A stretch of DNA of 64,000 nt, taken from an uncultured Alphaproteobacteria bacterium. GTDB taxonomy: Bacteria; Pseudomonadota; Alphaproteobacteria; Rhizobiales; Aestuariivirgaceae. The notes under the pieces were generated by a model. It was not told the DNA's origin. It made no database searches and saw nothing but the letters and a program-made list of their open reading frames with translations. The stretch spans positions 186,001 through 250,000 of the forward strand of contig CAMFKI010000003.1 in assembly GCA_945957365.1 (NCBI GenBank), in the 5' to 3' direction. How positions within the stretch are numbered: position 1 is the stretch's first letter; every line of letters starts with the position of its first letter. This document shows, piece by piece, positions 25,193-34,690 of the stretch. The position numbers and the translations under genes were made by a program.

Positions 25193-25974
25193 GCCGCCAC
25201 CTTCGGGGTATCACCGAAGGCGAAGCTCGTCATGCTGATCGAGCCCCAGGAAAAGCTGCGGTGCAGGGCATGGCCGGTGCCGCCGCCCGCCCCCAGCGCC
25301 ACGTATAGCGGCATCAGATGTTCCGGCGTCGGGTGCGCAAGGCGCCCGGCCTCGGTCTCCAGCACCCTGAGCAGCGCTGCCTCGTCACCCGCCTCGACCG
25401 CGGCGACGATCACGTCGTCGAGTGACTTGGCCCAGTCCGGAGCCGGCGTCCCTTCCCGCCCGATGCGCCGCAGATTGTGCACGATGGCGCCGGAGCCGAC
25501 GATCAGCACGCCCTTGTCGCGCAATGGCGCCAGCGCCCTGCCGAGCGCCACGTTCTCCGCCGGAGACGCGCCATGGCGCAGCGACAGCTGCACCACCGGC
25601 ACGTCTGCCTTGGGGAAGGCGAGCATCAGCGGAATCCACACACCGTGGTCGTAACCCCGGCGTCCATCTTCGGCGTAGGGGATGTTGGCGGCCTTCAGCA
25701 CCGCGGCGACCTCGCTCACCACGTCTGCAGACGTCCGCGCCGGGTAGCGCATGGCATAGAGCCTGTCGTCGAAACCGCCGAAGTCATGGATGGTTTCGGG
25801 CGCGGCCGCGCTGCCGATGGTCGGCACCCGCGCCTCCCAGTGGGCTGAAATGACGAGGACTGCCCTCACGCCGGGATAGCGCTGGCCCAGCCCTTCGGTG
25901 AAGGCGCGGGCCGGGGTGCGCGACAGCGGCAGGTCGGGGGCGCCGTGGGCGATGAACAGGACGGGAAGCGTCAT
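25189..25974 (-). CDS. DODA-type class III ring-cleaving dioxygenase (YgiD-like)
   Basis: 261 residues. The family metal ligands are readable: FIAHGAPDLPL (His), the IHDFGGFDDRLY segment (His), GYDHGVWIPLMLAFP (His) and a late VGSGAIVHNLRR (His). YgiD and plant DODA homologues cleave 4,5-DOPA extradiol bonds using Zn or Fe. Length and motifs match YgiD well. Promoter presumably lies in the 257-bp gap on its right, which also serves the small ORF on the other strand. Physiological substrate here is not known. Confidence 0.88.
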   Translation of the reverse strand: MTLPVLFIAHGAPDLPLSRTPARAFTEGLGQRYPGVRAVLVISAHWEARVPTIGSAAAPETIHDFGGFDDRLYAMRYPARTSADVVSEVAAVLKAANIPYAEDGRRGYDHGVWIPLMLAFPKADVPVVQLSLRHGASPAENVALGRALAPLRDKGVLIVGSGAIVHNLRRIGREGTPAPDWAKSLDDVIVAAVEAGDEAALLRVLETEAGRLAHPTPEHLMPLYVALGAGGGTGHALHRSFSWGSISMTSFAFGDTPKVAA

Positions 25975-26231
25975 GGCTGAACTCCTCTTGCTCCCTGCTA
26001 TCTAGTCGTCAGGGCCTGCGCGATCATCCGGGTCACGGGAAGCACACCCATTCCACCACGGGAGCAATCTGCTTCGCTGGACAAGCAACCTGCCCGCAAG
26101 GAAAAAATGCCTTGCACTCATGCCGTGCAGTGCTCACTGCGGAAAACACGCAGGAAGTTTCACCAATTCAACCTTCTTAATGAGTCTGGTAGTTCCTCTA
26201 TATCGATGTAACGACTGTGACGCGGAGAATT

Positions 26232-26372
26232 ATGGCTGTTCTGATTGAAGGGACGATGATGGCGGGTGTGATCAGCTACGTCGCCCGCGAAGTCCATCGC
26301 ACCATTCGCTATCGCCTCTCGTGTTCGGCCCGCCTGCGCCAATACGTCGAATTGAATGACCCGGCGGCCTGA
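26232..26372 (+). CDS. Small ORF (46 residues) overlapping the PilZ-like gene
   Basis: Starts MAVLIEGTMMAGVISYV, continues with a basic helix (REVHRTIRYRLSCSARLRQ) and ends NDPAA. GGAG sits seven bases before the ATG, a better ribosome site than that of the next gene. Its last 17 bases overlap the start of the PilZ-like ORF in another frame, which would couple translation. The preceding 257-bp gap is relatively AT-rich near 26165-26230 and likely holds the promoter. It could be a leader peptide or a small amphipathic membrane-binding protein. No homologue recognised. Confidence 0.5.
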   Translation: MAVLIEGTMMAGVISYVAREVHRTIRYRLSCSARLRQYVELNDPAA

Positions 26373-26715
26373 ACCACCCACTGCCGAAGGTCCTGTTGCC
26401 GCCCCCGGGTCGGCCGCGCTGATCATGCGCTTTGCCGAAATCATCAATGAGGTCGGCAAACGACTTCACATCGGTTGCATCATGGCCGCAGGGCAGGACT
26501 GGGTCGAGGTCAGCCTCCCCGACCGTGCCGAACTTGCCGAGCACCTGAAGGTCCGCTTCCTGCCCTCGCCGGTGTCCCATGAGGTGAACGCCGCCTGGCG
26601 CACCAGGGACCGGGTCGGACTCACCTATGTTTCGGGCGGCCCTCCGGAAGAACACTTTGCCGGCCTGCCGGGCCTCTTCGACCCGCGCCCGGCCGCCGTG
26701 AAGGCCCAGTCCTGA
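26356..26715 (+). CDS. PilZ-domain-like protein
   Basis: 119 residues. The central part has the beta-rich PilZ pattern (RLHIGCIMAAGQDWVEVSLP, LKVRFLPSPVSHEVNAAWR, then RVGLTYVSG, equivalent to the D/NxSxxG to R-x-G-L-x-F strands). The canonical RxxxR plus D/NxSxxG cyclic-di-GMP motifs are not clearly kept, so binding of that messenger is uncertain. The start codon overlaps the end of the small upstream ORF. It ends one base before the stop of the convergent quinone oxidoreductase gene. Assignment is moderate. Confidence 0.62.
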   Translation: MTRRPEPPTAEGPVAAPGSAALIMRFAEIINEVGKRLHIGCIMAAGQDWVEVSLPDRAELAEHLKVRFLPSPVSHEVNAAWRTRDRVGLTYVSGGPPEEHFAGLPGLFDPRPAAVKAQS

Positions 26716-26716
26716 C

Positions 26717-27700
26717 CTAGCCGTTCACCAGCACGATCTTGCCGATGTGCTCGCTCGTTTCCATCAGCGCGTGGGCGGCGGCCGCCTCTTTCAGCGGAAA
26801 GGTGCGGAAGATGATGGGCTTCAGCATGTCGGCCCCGAACAGCGGCCACACCTTGCGCTCCAGCGCGCGCGCGATCTCGGCCTTTTCGGCCACGCTGCGT
26901 GGCCTGAGCGTCGACCCCGTGAAGGTCAGCCGCTTCAGCATGATCGGCAGCCAGTCGACATCGACGCGTGAGCCCTTCTGGAAGGCGATCATCACGATGC
27001 GGCCATGCATGTTGGCGGCCTTCAGGTTCCGGGCGACGTAGTCGCCGCCCACCATGTCGAGGATGACGTCGGGCCTTAGTCCCTTCTCCGCCAGCGCTTC
27101 GACGAAATCCCGGTCGCGGTAGTTGATGGCGAGGTCGGCGCCCAGCTCGCGGCAGGCCTGGCACTTGTCCTCGGAGCCCGCCGTCACCGCAACCACCGCG
27201 CCGAAGGCCTTGCCCAGCATGATCGCCGTGGTGCCGATGCCCGACGATCCGCCATGCACCAGCAGCGTCTCGCCTTCCTTCAGGCGGCCGCGGTCGAACA
27301 CGTTGGTCCACACCGTGAAGAAGGTCTCGGGGATCGCCGCCGCCTCGACGAAGCTGAGACCGGGCGGCACCGGCAGCGCATTGTCTTCGTGCACCACCGC
27401 GAATTCGGCATAGCCGCCGCCGGGCACCAGCGCGCAGACCCGGTCGCCCGCCTCGAAGCGCCGGGCGCCCTCGCCCAGGGCCACCACTTCGCCGGCGATC
27501 TCGAGCCCGGGGGTTTCAGGCGCACCCGGCGGCGGCGGATAGCCACCCTGGCGCTGCAGCACGTCCGGCCGGTTGACGCCCGCCGCCCGCACCTTCACCA
27601 GCAGTTCCCCGGCCTTCGGAACGGGCACGGGGATGGTCACCGGTGTCAGCACCTCGGGCCCACCCGGGGTGGCGATGGCGATGGCAGTCATGTTCTTCAT
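26717..27700 (-). CDS. NAD(P)H quinone oxidoreductase, PIG3 family (zinc-free MDR)
   Basis: 327 residues. N-terminal GroES-like domain (VKVRAAGVNRPDVLQRQGGYPPP over two segments) and a C-terminal Rossmann domain with LLVHGGSSGIGTTAIMLGKAFGA. The structural and catalytic zinc ligands of alcohol dehydrogenases are absent, as expected for quinone reductases of the PIG3 group (TIGR02824). ATG 27700 follows GGAGG closely; the frame is open further upstream but without homology. Divergent from the DUF1192 gene, a conserved Rhizobiales arrangement. Reduces quinones or enones in the cytoplasm. Confidence 0.9.
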   Translation of the reverse strand: MKNMTAIAIATPGGPEVLTPVTIPVPVPKAGELLVKVRAAGVNRPDVLQRQGGYPPPPGAPETPGLEIAGEVVALGEGARRFEAGDRVCALVPGGGYAEFAVVHEDNALPVPPGLSFVEAAAIPETFFTVWTNVFDRGRLKEGETLLVHGGSSGIGTTAIMLGKAFGAVVAVTAGSEDKCQACRELGADLAINYRDRDFVEALAEKGLRPDVILDMVGGDYVARNLKAANMHGRIVMIAFQKGSRVDVDWLPIMLKRLTFTGSTLRPRSVAEKAEIARALERKVWPLFGADMLKPIIFRTFPLKEAAAAHALMETSEHIGKIVLVNG

Positions 27701-27793
27701 CAGGGTCCTCCGAGGCACGTCCGCTGCAGTTTGGGTTGAACTCCAGCCCCCCGCAATGACAAACTGACCAGCCTGTGGAAGGAGTGCCGCGCC

Positions 27794-27979
27794 ATGAGTT
27801 TCGAAGACCTGCCGAAGAAGCCCTCCGGCGTCATGCTGGGCGAAAACCTCGACCTCCTCTCGGTGTCCGAATTGGAACACCGGGTCGGCCAGCTCGAGTC
27901 GGAGATCCTGCGGGTGAAGGCGGCGATCCAGTCGAAGCAGGCGTCGAAAAATGCCGCGGATGCATTTTTTCGCTCCTGA
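27794..27979 (+). CDS. DUF1192 small protein
   Basis: 61 residues: LPKKPSGVMLGENLDLLSV, then SELEHRVGQLESEILRVKAA forming a short coiled coil, ending SKNAADAFFRS. This is the exact layout of DUF1192 proteins (small, acidic, cytoplasmic, restricted to alphaproteobacteria). GGAAGGAG precedes the ATG. It is divergent from the quinone oxidoreductase gene. Function unknown; the helix pattern suggests a dimer or a partner-binding role. Confidence 0.85.
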   Translation: MSFEDLPKKPSGVMLGENLDLLSVSELEHRVGQLESEILRVKAAIQSKQASKNAADAFFRS

Positions 27980-28021
27980 GCCTCTCGATTTGGCACAACC
28001 GGGCCCTTCAGGTTGCGCGTG

Positions 28022-28045
28022 TTAAGACTTAGGTAAGGAATTAAC
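28022..28045 (+). promoter_or_regulatory. CtrA-like half-sites upstream of the sRNA and rcdA
   Basis: TTAA-gacttag-GTAA (28022-28036) differs by one base from the TTAA-N7-TTAA CtrA box, and a further TTAACG half-site follows at 28041. A GANTC (GAATC, 28056-28060) is close by. The 313-bp gap 27980-28292 otherwise holds the candidate sRNA and the ribosome site of rcdA. Motif evidence only. Confidence 0.35.
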
Positions 28046-28161
28046 GATATTTCTGGAATCGTAATCCTTGACCGGATTGCTCCGAGTGGCTCCCGCCACT
28101 CTTGTTTGACGCCTCCCTGTTTGAAACTTTCAAGCCGCGCGTCCACTGCGCGGCTTTTTTT
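28040..28161 (+). ncRNA. Candidate trans-acting small RNA with CUCCC loops and terminator
   Basis: In the gap between the DUF1192 gene and rcdA. A perfect 7-bp hairpin GAGTGGC-TCCC-GCCACTC (28084-28101) presents a pyrimidine-rich loop. It is followed by a single-stranded GCCTCCCTG and then a strong terminator AGCCGCGC-gtccact-GCGCGGCT with seven T (28133-28161). Exposed CUCCC elements are typical of alphaproteobacterial sRNAs that pair with ribosome sites. The 5' end is a guess. The alternative is that this is only the terminator plus 3' region of the DUF1192 transcript. Confidence 0.5.
28133..28161 (+). terminator. Rho-independent terminator upstream of rcdA
   Basis: Eight-base GC-rich stem AGCCGCGC/GCGCGGCT with a seven-base loop, followed by seven consecutive T. 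Ends transcription coming from the DUF1192 side, so rcdA needs its own promoter between here and 28292 or read-through. Confidence 0.88.
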
Positions 28162-28292
28162 GGCCGGGTGGCACCGCTCTTGCTTTGGGATTTCCGGGGG
28201 CGGCGTTCGATCATTGACCTTGCGGGTAACCCGGTTCATGATCGCCCGAAGCTCCGTACCAAGATAAACGAGAGCCCGAGGAAATTCCCATC

Positions 28293-28814
28293 ATGTCGCC
28301 TGCCAAAGCCTCACCCGTCACCGTCGACTTCATGTCGCGCTTCACCGCGTCCGACCAGTTCGACCGGGTGTTCCGCGAAGGCATGGGCCTGGTTGAGGAA
28401 ACCGCCAACTACCTCGATGGCCCCGGCCGCCAGGATGCCCGCCTGCTCGACCGCCACGGCGCCGTCGCCTACGCCACCGAAAGCATGCGGCTGACCACCA
28501 GGCTGATGCAGCTCGCCTCCTGGCTGCTCCTGCAGCGCGCCATCGGCGCTGGTGAAATGACCCAGGACGACGTCCGCAAGGAGCGTCACCGCATCAGCCT
28601 TTCCGACATCGGCCGCGGCAAGCCGCTGAACGGGTCCGAGCAGCTGCCGCCGGCCCTCTGCGACATCGTCGAGCGCTCGCTGTCGCTGCACCAGCGCGTG
28701 CTGAAGTTCGACGCCATGCTCAACATGCAGGCCAAGGCCGACATGGGATCCGCCCCCAGCCCGGTGTCGAACCAGCTTGACCGGCTGGCCGCCGTCTTCG
28801 GCGCCCGCCCGTAA
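28293..28814 (+). CDS. rcdA: RcdA-family protein (DUF1465), CtrA-degradation regulator
   Basis: 173 residues, mostly helical. The segment FMSRFTASDQFDRVFREGMGLVEETANYLDG (given here as family landmark split over residues 14-44) and the SMRLTTRLMQLASWLLLQRA helix match DUF1465/RcdA. In Caulobacter RcdA is an adaptor that helps deliver CtrA and other substrates to ClpXP. The C-terminus (after about 150) is disordered as in known RcdA. GAGGAAAT precedes ATG 28293. Together with TrcR and GapR in this window it marks an alphaproteobacterial cell-cycle circuit. Confidence 0.85.
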   Translation: MSPAKASPVTVDFMSRFTASDQFDRVFREGMGLVEETANYLDGPGRQDARLLDRHGAVAYATESMRLTTRLMQLASWLLLQRAIGAGEMTQDDVRKERHRISLSDIGRGKPLNGSEQLPPALCDIVERSLSLHQRVLKFDAMLNMQAKADMGSAPSPVSNQLDRLAAVFGARP

Positions 28815-28845
28815 AAATCCACGCACCTGTTGCCTCGACCCGGCG

Positions 28846-29751
28846 TTGACGGCAGAACATGCTGCCCAACGCCCGGATCTGCCCTTGCGCCTGCGCCTGA
28901 CCATTGCCGTCATGATGTTCCTGCTGCCCTTGGCGGCAGGCGCCGCCACGCCGCCGCCGCTGCCCCAGACCGAGGCCGACCGCCAGTCCTTCGCCGATAC
29001 CGTGTGCAGCGAGATTGACAACCAGGCCACGGCCCACGGCCTGCCGCAATCCTTCGTCGCGAGGCTGATCTGGAAGGAGAGCCTGTTCGACCCCGGTGCG
29101 GTCAGCCCCAAGGGCGCCCAAGGCATCGCCCAGTTCATGCCGGCGACGGCGAAGCGCCGCGGCCTCGACGATCCCTTCGACGCCAGGAAGGCGGTGGCCG
29201 CGTCCGCGGCCTATCTCGACGACCTGCGCACCATGTTCGGCAATCTCGGACTTGCCGCTGCGGCCTATAATGCCGGCGAGGACCGGGTCCGCAACTGGCT
29301 CGCGGGTTCGGGCAGCCTGCCCTACGAGACGCAGGACTATGTCTATTCCATCACCGGCCACGGCCATGACGAATGGAAGGCGGAAGGTGCGCGCTTCGAC
29401 ATTCCCGCCCTCGGCGCGGCCGGCAGCTTCGTGGAGCAGTGCCGCAGCCTGGTGACGCGCGAGCTCTCCCCCCAGGCGATCGAGGTGAAGCAGGCCAACT
29501 GGAAGCCATGGGGCGTGCTGCTCACCGCCAATTTCTCGGAAGCCCGGGCGCTTCAGTCCTTCCGCGTCATCCGCAACCGGTTCGACATCATCGCCGACGA
29601 GGATCCCCTGGTGGTGCGCAAGCTCAACCGCTCGATGGGGCGGCGCAAGATGGTGCGGGTGATGATCGGCCGCGACTCCCGCGCCGAAGCCCAGTCGCTG
29701 TGCCGCGAGCTGACGGCGCAGGGCGGCGTCTGCCTGGTGGCGCGCAACTAG
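28846..29751 (+). CDS. Periplasmic lytic transglycosylase with C-terminal SPOR-like domain
   Basis: About 301 residues. Signal peptide around RLRLTIAVMMFLLPLAAGA. The SLT domain shows LIWKESLFDPGAVSPKGAQG with catalytic Glu in KES, IAQFMPATA, and AAAYNAGEDRVRNWL, all diagnostic of family 1 transglycosylases. The last 75 residues (WGVLLTANFSEARALQSF to AQSLCRELTAQGGVCLV) look like a SPOR fold, which binds denuded glycan at division sites. The start is uncertain: TTG 28846 is taken because it gives a normal signal peptide; an ATG at 28777 would overlap rcdA, and ATG 28912 would give a very short signal. Confidence 0.85.
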   Translation: MTAEHAAQRPDLPLRLRLTIAVMMFLLPLAAGAATPPPLPQTEADRQSFADTVCSEIDNQATAHGLPQSFVARLIWKESLFDPGAVSPKGAQGIAQFMPATAKRRGLDDPFDARKAVAASAAYLDDLRTMFGNLGLAAAAYNAGEDRVRNWLAGSGSLPYETQDYVYSITGHGHDEWKAEGARFDIPALGAAGSFVEQCRSLVTRELSPQAIEVKQANWKPWGVLLTANFSEARALQSFRVIRNRFDIIADEDPLVVRKLNRSMGRRKMVRVMIGRDSRAEAQSLCRELTAQGGVCLVARN

Positions 29752-29824
29752 CAAGGTTTGCCTCGTGCACCGCGCTATGGTCTAGTCGCCGCCCTACCCG
29801 ATGCCCGCAAGCCGGAGACGCCAC

Positions 29825-30376
29825 TTGACCCTTCGTTCCGTGAAGACCCTCGCCGCGGCCCTGCTGATGCTGCTGGCGCTGCCCGCCGCGGCCCGCGCCA
29901 GTGACGTCGATGACTGCCGCAGCAAGACCGAGTCCAGCAGCGAGGCGCTCATCAAGGCTTGCAGCGCCGTGATCGCCGCCGGGCAGGCGAGCCCCGCCGA
30001 CATGGCCTATGCCTATTACCGGCGCAGCATGGTGACCTCCGCCAATCCCAACATGGACGAGGCGCAGGTCATGGCCGACGTCAGCAAGGCGATCGAACTC
30101 GATCCGAAGCTGATGGAGGCCTATGCCTTCCGCGCCCTCGCCTACAACCACGCCATGCAATATGACAAGGCCGTCGCCGACCTCACCCAGGCCATCGCCC
30201 TCGCGCCGGACCGCTGGGGCCTCTATTCCCTGCGCGCCATGATCTATGCCCAGAAGAAGGACGACAAGAGCGCCCTTGCCGATTACCAGTCGGCGCTGAG
30301 CCACGATCCCCCGGCCAGCAGCGCCGACCTCATCCGCCAGCGGATCGGGAAGCTGCAGCAGCAGACGCCGCAGTAG
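29825..30376 (+). CDS. Secreted TPR-repeat protein
   Basis: About 183 residues. Signal peptide TLRSVKTLAAALLMLLALP AARAS, then three TPR-like helix pairs (AYAYYRRSMVTSANPNMDEA, KAIELDPKLMEAYAFRALAY, AIALAPDRWGLYSLRAMIY). The first mature part holds two cysteines (DDCRSK, IKACSA) that could form a disulphide. TTG 29825 is preferred since GGAG lies seven bases before it; ATG 29801 is the alternative. It follows the transglycosylase by 73 bp on the same strand. Probably a periplasmic adaptor; partner unknown. Confidence 0.8.
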   Translation: MTLRSVKTLAAALLMLLALPAAARASDVDDCRSKTESSSEALIKACSAVIAAGQASPADMAYAYYRRSMVTSANPNMDEAQVMADVSKAIELDPKLMEAYAFRALAYNHAMQYDKAVADLTQAIALAPDRWGLYSLRAMIYAQKKDDKSALADYQSALSHDPPASSADLIRQRIGKLQQQTPQ

Positions 30377-30496
30377 GTTTCCCTCCGCCTTCACTCTCGA
30401 CCTGGCACAGCACCCTCGTCCGTGTATCTACGGACGCGAGAACGCGCCCTGATTGCCGGTTTCGCCATTTGTCACGGATGAAATTCCGAAATATGG

Positions 30497-30535
30497 TTAA
30501 AATGGATTTAAGAATCTACTTGCATTCATAGATTC
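30497..30535 (+). promoter_or_regulatory. Exact CtrA-type box followed by an inverted repeat holding two GANTC sites
   Basis: TTAA-aatggat-TTAA at 30497-30511 is a perfect TTAA-N7-TTAA box. Directly after it, GAATCTA (30512-30518) and TAGATTC (30529-30535) form a perfect 7-bp inverted repeat whose arms contain GAATC and GATTC, both CcrM-type GANTC methylation sites. The surrounding 100 bp is strikingly AT-rich for this genome. It lies about 160 bp upstream of the secreted-protein gene at 30668; a small hairpin GGGGCT-ga-AGCCCC (30613-30626) sits in between. Confidence 0.6.
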
Positions 30536-30667
30536 CTAGTATTAATAGCTACGTAAGTTTGAATATATGAAAATTACCAGCGCGGGTCAGGACCACGCTT
30601 GATGCTGGGACAGGGGCTGAAGCCCCAAATGATGAAGCGGTCGCGTATTGCGTAAGGGGAACGTTTC

Positions 30668-31102
30668 ATGAAGATGCATCTCAAGGCCCTCGGTGTCACC
30701 GCGCTGCTCGGCGCCGCTGTGGCGCTGTCGGCATTCACCGTGCCGGCCGGCGCTGCCGAACGTCCGTCCGCCCAGTGCACCTCGCAGGACAAGGCGGGGG
30801 CCAGCCCCACCCGTCTGCATGGCTGCGCAGCGACCACCTACGGCCTGACGCCGCTCGGCCTTCGCCGCGCCCTCGAGCCTTCTTCCGGCCGCGGCACCGA
30901 CGACTCGACGCCGCACCTCGCATCGGCAGCAGCCCCTGCCGCGTCCGGCGGCCAGGCGGGAGCCCCCGGCGGCAAGCCGATCGAGGATCCGCCGCTCCCC
31001 AGCTATGATGGCGACCAGCCGTCGCTGGCGGCCAGCGCTTCGACCTCCAGCGCCGGTAACGGCCGCGGCGGCCGCCATGGCGGAAACGGCAACAACCACT
31101 GA
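30668..31102 (+). CDS. Small secreted protein with Gly/Asn/His-rich tail
   Basis: 144 residues. Signal peptide MKMHLKALGVTALLGAAVAL up to VPAGA-AE. The mature part has two cysteines (SAQCTSQ, HGCAATT), a low-complexity Ala/Ser/Pro/Gly middle, and a C-terminus GNGRGGRHGGNGNNH. No family recognised. AAGGGGA precedes the ATG. The upstream CtrA-type box with GANTC sites suggests cell-cycle-timed expression. It has its own strong terminator. It could be an envelope or metal-binding protein; the His/Asn tail is only a hint. Confidence 0.7.
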   Translation: MKMHLKALGVTALLGAAVALSAFTVPAGAAERPSAQCTSQDKAGASPTRLHGCAATTYGLTPLGLRRALEPSSGRGTDDSTPHLASAAAPAASGGQAGAPGGKPIEDPPLPSYDGDQPSLAASASTSSAGNGRGGRHGGNGNNH

Positions 31103-31134
31103 CGCGGGCCCTCGGGCATCGATCATTGATTTCA

Positions 31135-31159
31135 CAGCGCCCCCGGGCGCTGTTTTTTT
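31135..31159 (+). terminator. Rho-independent terminator of the secreted-protein gene
   Basis: CAGCGCC-cccg-GGCGCTG stem (31135-31152) followed by seven T (31153-31159), 32 bases after the stop codon. Confidence 0.92.
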
Positions 31160-31183
31160 ATCTGGGGCGCGATCCTGAAACGC

Positions 31184-31211
31184 AAAAAGCCCGGCCGCAG
31201 GGGCCGGGCTT
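31184..31211 (-). terminator. Rho-independent terminator of rpmE
   Basis: On the minus strand AAGCCCGGCC-cctgc-GGCCGGGCT then TTTTT, 24 bases after the rpmE stop. It faces the terminator of the convergent secreted-protein gene. Confidence 0.9.
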
Positions 31212-31235
31212 CGGTCGTCCGGATGGGACGCGTAA

Positions 31236-31457
31236 TTACTTGTTGAGGAACGAGAACTTCTGGTTGAACTTGGACACGCGACCGCCGCGGTCGAGCAGCG
31301 TCTGCTGGCCGCCGGTCCAGGCCGGATGCGACTTCGGATCGATGTCGAGGTTCATCGTGTCGCCCGACTTGCCCCAGGTGGTGCGGGTCTGGAAGGTGGT
31401 GCCGTCGGTCATGACCACGTTGATCATGTGATAGTCGGGATGAATGCCTTGCTTCAT
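31236..31457 (-). CDS. rpmE: 50S ribosomal protein L31
   Basis: 73-residue large-subunit protein. It opens [20 protein letters not shown], and the [22 protein letters not shown] segment over residues 43-64 is diagnostic. The four zinc-binding cysteines of the C+ form are absent, so this is the zinc-independent type. ATG 31457 matches the family start; the frame is open upstream but unrelated. Single gene with its own terminator, divergent from the ABC exporter. Confidence 0.95.
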   Translation of the reverse strand: MKQGIHPDYHMINVVMTDGTTFQTRTTWGKSGDTMNLDIDPKSHPAWTGGQQTLLDRGGRVSKFNQKFSFLNK

Positions 31458-31648
31458 GGCGAATACTCTCTCGATGGCGGGAATTGCCCCGCACAGGGAC
31501 TTGCGAATTCCGGGTTCGGGCGCGGCTATACAGGAGATGGCAGGGCGGCGCAACCCCGGCCCGGCCGTCCATGGGGTGGCCTGCGGCAGGCTGCCCCTGC
31601 GGCGCTCGCCCGCTTCCATTCCGCCCGTCATCGGCTAGAACAGCGGGC

Positions 31649-33442
<1,794 letters not shown>

Positions 33443-33464
33443 CGGCATCGGGCTGCCGCAAGAG

Positions 33465-33628
33465 CCCTCATCCGGCCTGTCGGCCACCTTCTCCCATTGG
33501 CGTCGCCAACGGGAGAAGGGACCGGGGGCGATGAAGTCCCTTCGTGATCACATGCAACACCGATGCCCCTCCATCCCCTTCTCCCGTCCGCAGGATGGGA
33601 GAAGGTGGCCAACAGGCCGGATGAGGGC
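33465..33628. repeat. Inverted pair of dispersed palindromic elements, family D
   Basis: The left element (CCCTCATCCGGCCTGTCGG, then CCACCTTCTCCCATTGGCG...CGGGAGAAGG) and the right element (CCTTCTCCCGTCCGCAGG, then ATGGGAGAAGGTGGCC...GGCCGGATGAGGG) are inverted relative to each other, separated by about 50 bp. A very similar inverted pair occurs at 54014-54170. It fills the gap between the ABC exporter and the convergent OmpA-type gene. Confidence 0.8.
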
Positions 33629-33658
33629 CTCTCGCCGCGAGTCCCGCCGCAGCGAACC

Positions 33659-34690
33659 TCAGCGTTCCGTCAGCTTCAGCTCGATGCGCCTGTTCCTTGA
33701 CTTCGCCTCTTCGGTCGAGCCCGGGTCGATGGGCTGGAACTCGCCGAAGCCGGCCGCCACCAGGTGCTGCGGCTGCACGCCGTTGGCGATCAGGAAATTG
33801 ACCACCGCGATGGCGCGCGCCGCCGAGAGGTCCCAGTTGGACTTGAACTGGGCCGACTGGATGGGGTCGGTGTCGGTATGGCCATCGACCCGCAGCACCC
33901 AGGCGATGTCGGGCGGGATTTCGGTTTCGAGCTGCTTCAGCGCATCGGCGAGCTTCAGCATCTCGGCCTGGCCCTCGGCGTTCAGCGTCGCCTGGCCCTT
34001 GGGGAACAGCACTTCCGCCTGGAACACGAAGCGGTCGCCGACGACGAGGATGTCGGAGCGCTGCGACAGGATCTGGCGCAGCCTGCCGAAGAACTCCGAG
34101 CGATAGCGCGTCAGCTCCTGCACGCGCTGGGCAAGGGCCGAATTCAGCCGCTTGCCGAGATCGGCGATCTGCGCCTCGGACGCCTTGTTCTTGGTTTCGG
34201 AATCGGTGAGCAGGCCGTTCAGCGTCTGCAGCTGCCGGCGCATCGCGGCGATCTGCTGGTTCAGCAGCTCGACCTTGGCCAGCGCATCGGCGGAGATGGT
34301 CTTCTCCTTGTCGAGCGAGGTCTGGAGGCCGGTGATGGTGACACTCGCCGCATCGCCCTTGGCGCCCGCACCTTCGAGCATCGAGGTGAGCTCGGCGGTC
34401 TTGCTCTTCTCGGCGGCGAAATCATCCTGCAGGGCGGTGAGCGAGGATTCGGCATCGGCCTTGGCCGCCTTCTCCAGCGCCAGCAGCTGCGTCAGTTCGG
34501 CGATCTGGGCGCGCAGCTGGCCAAGCGCGGAGTCCTGCCCCGTGATCTGCCGCGCCAGCAGGAACTGCGACACGATGAACACCGACAGCAGGAAGGTGAT
34601 GACCAGCAGCAGCTGGGCCATGGCGTCGACGAAGCCCGGCCAGTAGGCCTCCTCCGTGCCGCGTCCGCGTCGCCTGGTGCGCCCCACCAT
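33659..34690 (-). CDS. OmpA/MotB-like protein with long coiled coil
   Basis: 343 residues. One N-terminal transmembrane helix preceded by YWPGFVDAMAQLLL; its Asp aligns with the proton-accepting Asp of MotB/TolR-type stators. Residues about 55-180 are a long coiled coil (LRAQIAELTQLLALEKAAK onward). The C-terminus is an OmpA-type peptidoglycan-binding domain (VDGHTDTDPI, LSAARAIAVVNFLIANGV, GFGEFQPI, SRNRRIELKL). The ATG directly follows the stop of the MotA-like gene (TAAATG). Together they form a proton-driven envelope motor unit of unknown task; no flagellar genes are nearby. Confidence 0.85.
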   Translation of the reverse strand: MVGRTRRRGRGTEEAYWPGFVDAMAQLLLVITFLLSVFIVSQFLLARQITGQDSALGQLRAQIAELTQLLALEKAAKADAESSLTALQDDFAAEKSKTAELTSMLEGAGAKGDAASVTITGLQTSLDKEKTISADALAKVELLNQQIAAMRRQLQTLNGLLTDSETKNKASEAQIADLGKRLNSALAQRVQELTRYRSEFFGRLRQILSQRSDILVVGDRFVFQAEVLFPKGQATLNAEGQAEMLKLADALKQLETEIPPDIAWVLRVDGHTDTDPIQSAQFKSNWDLSAARAIAVVNFLIANGVQPQHLVAAGFGEFQPIDPGSTEEAKSRNRRIELKLTER

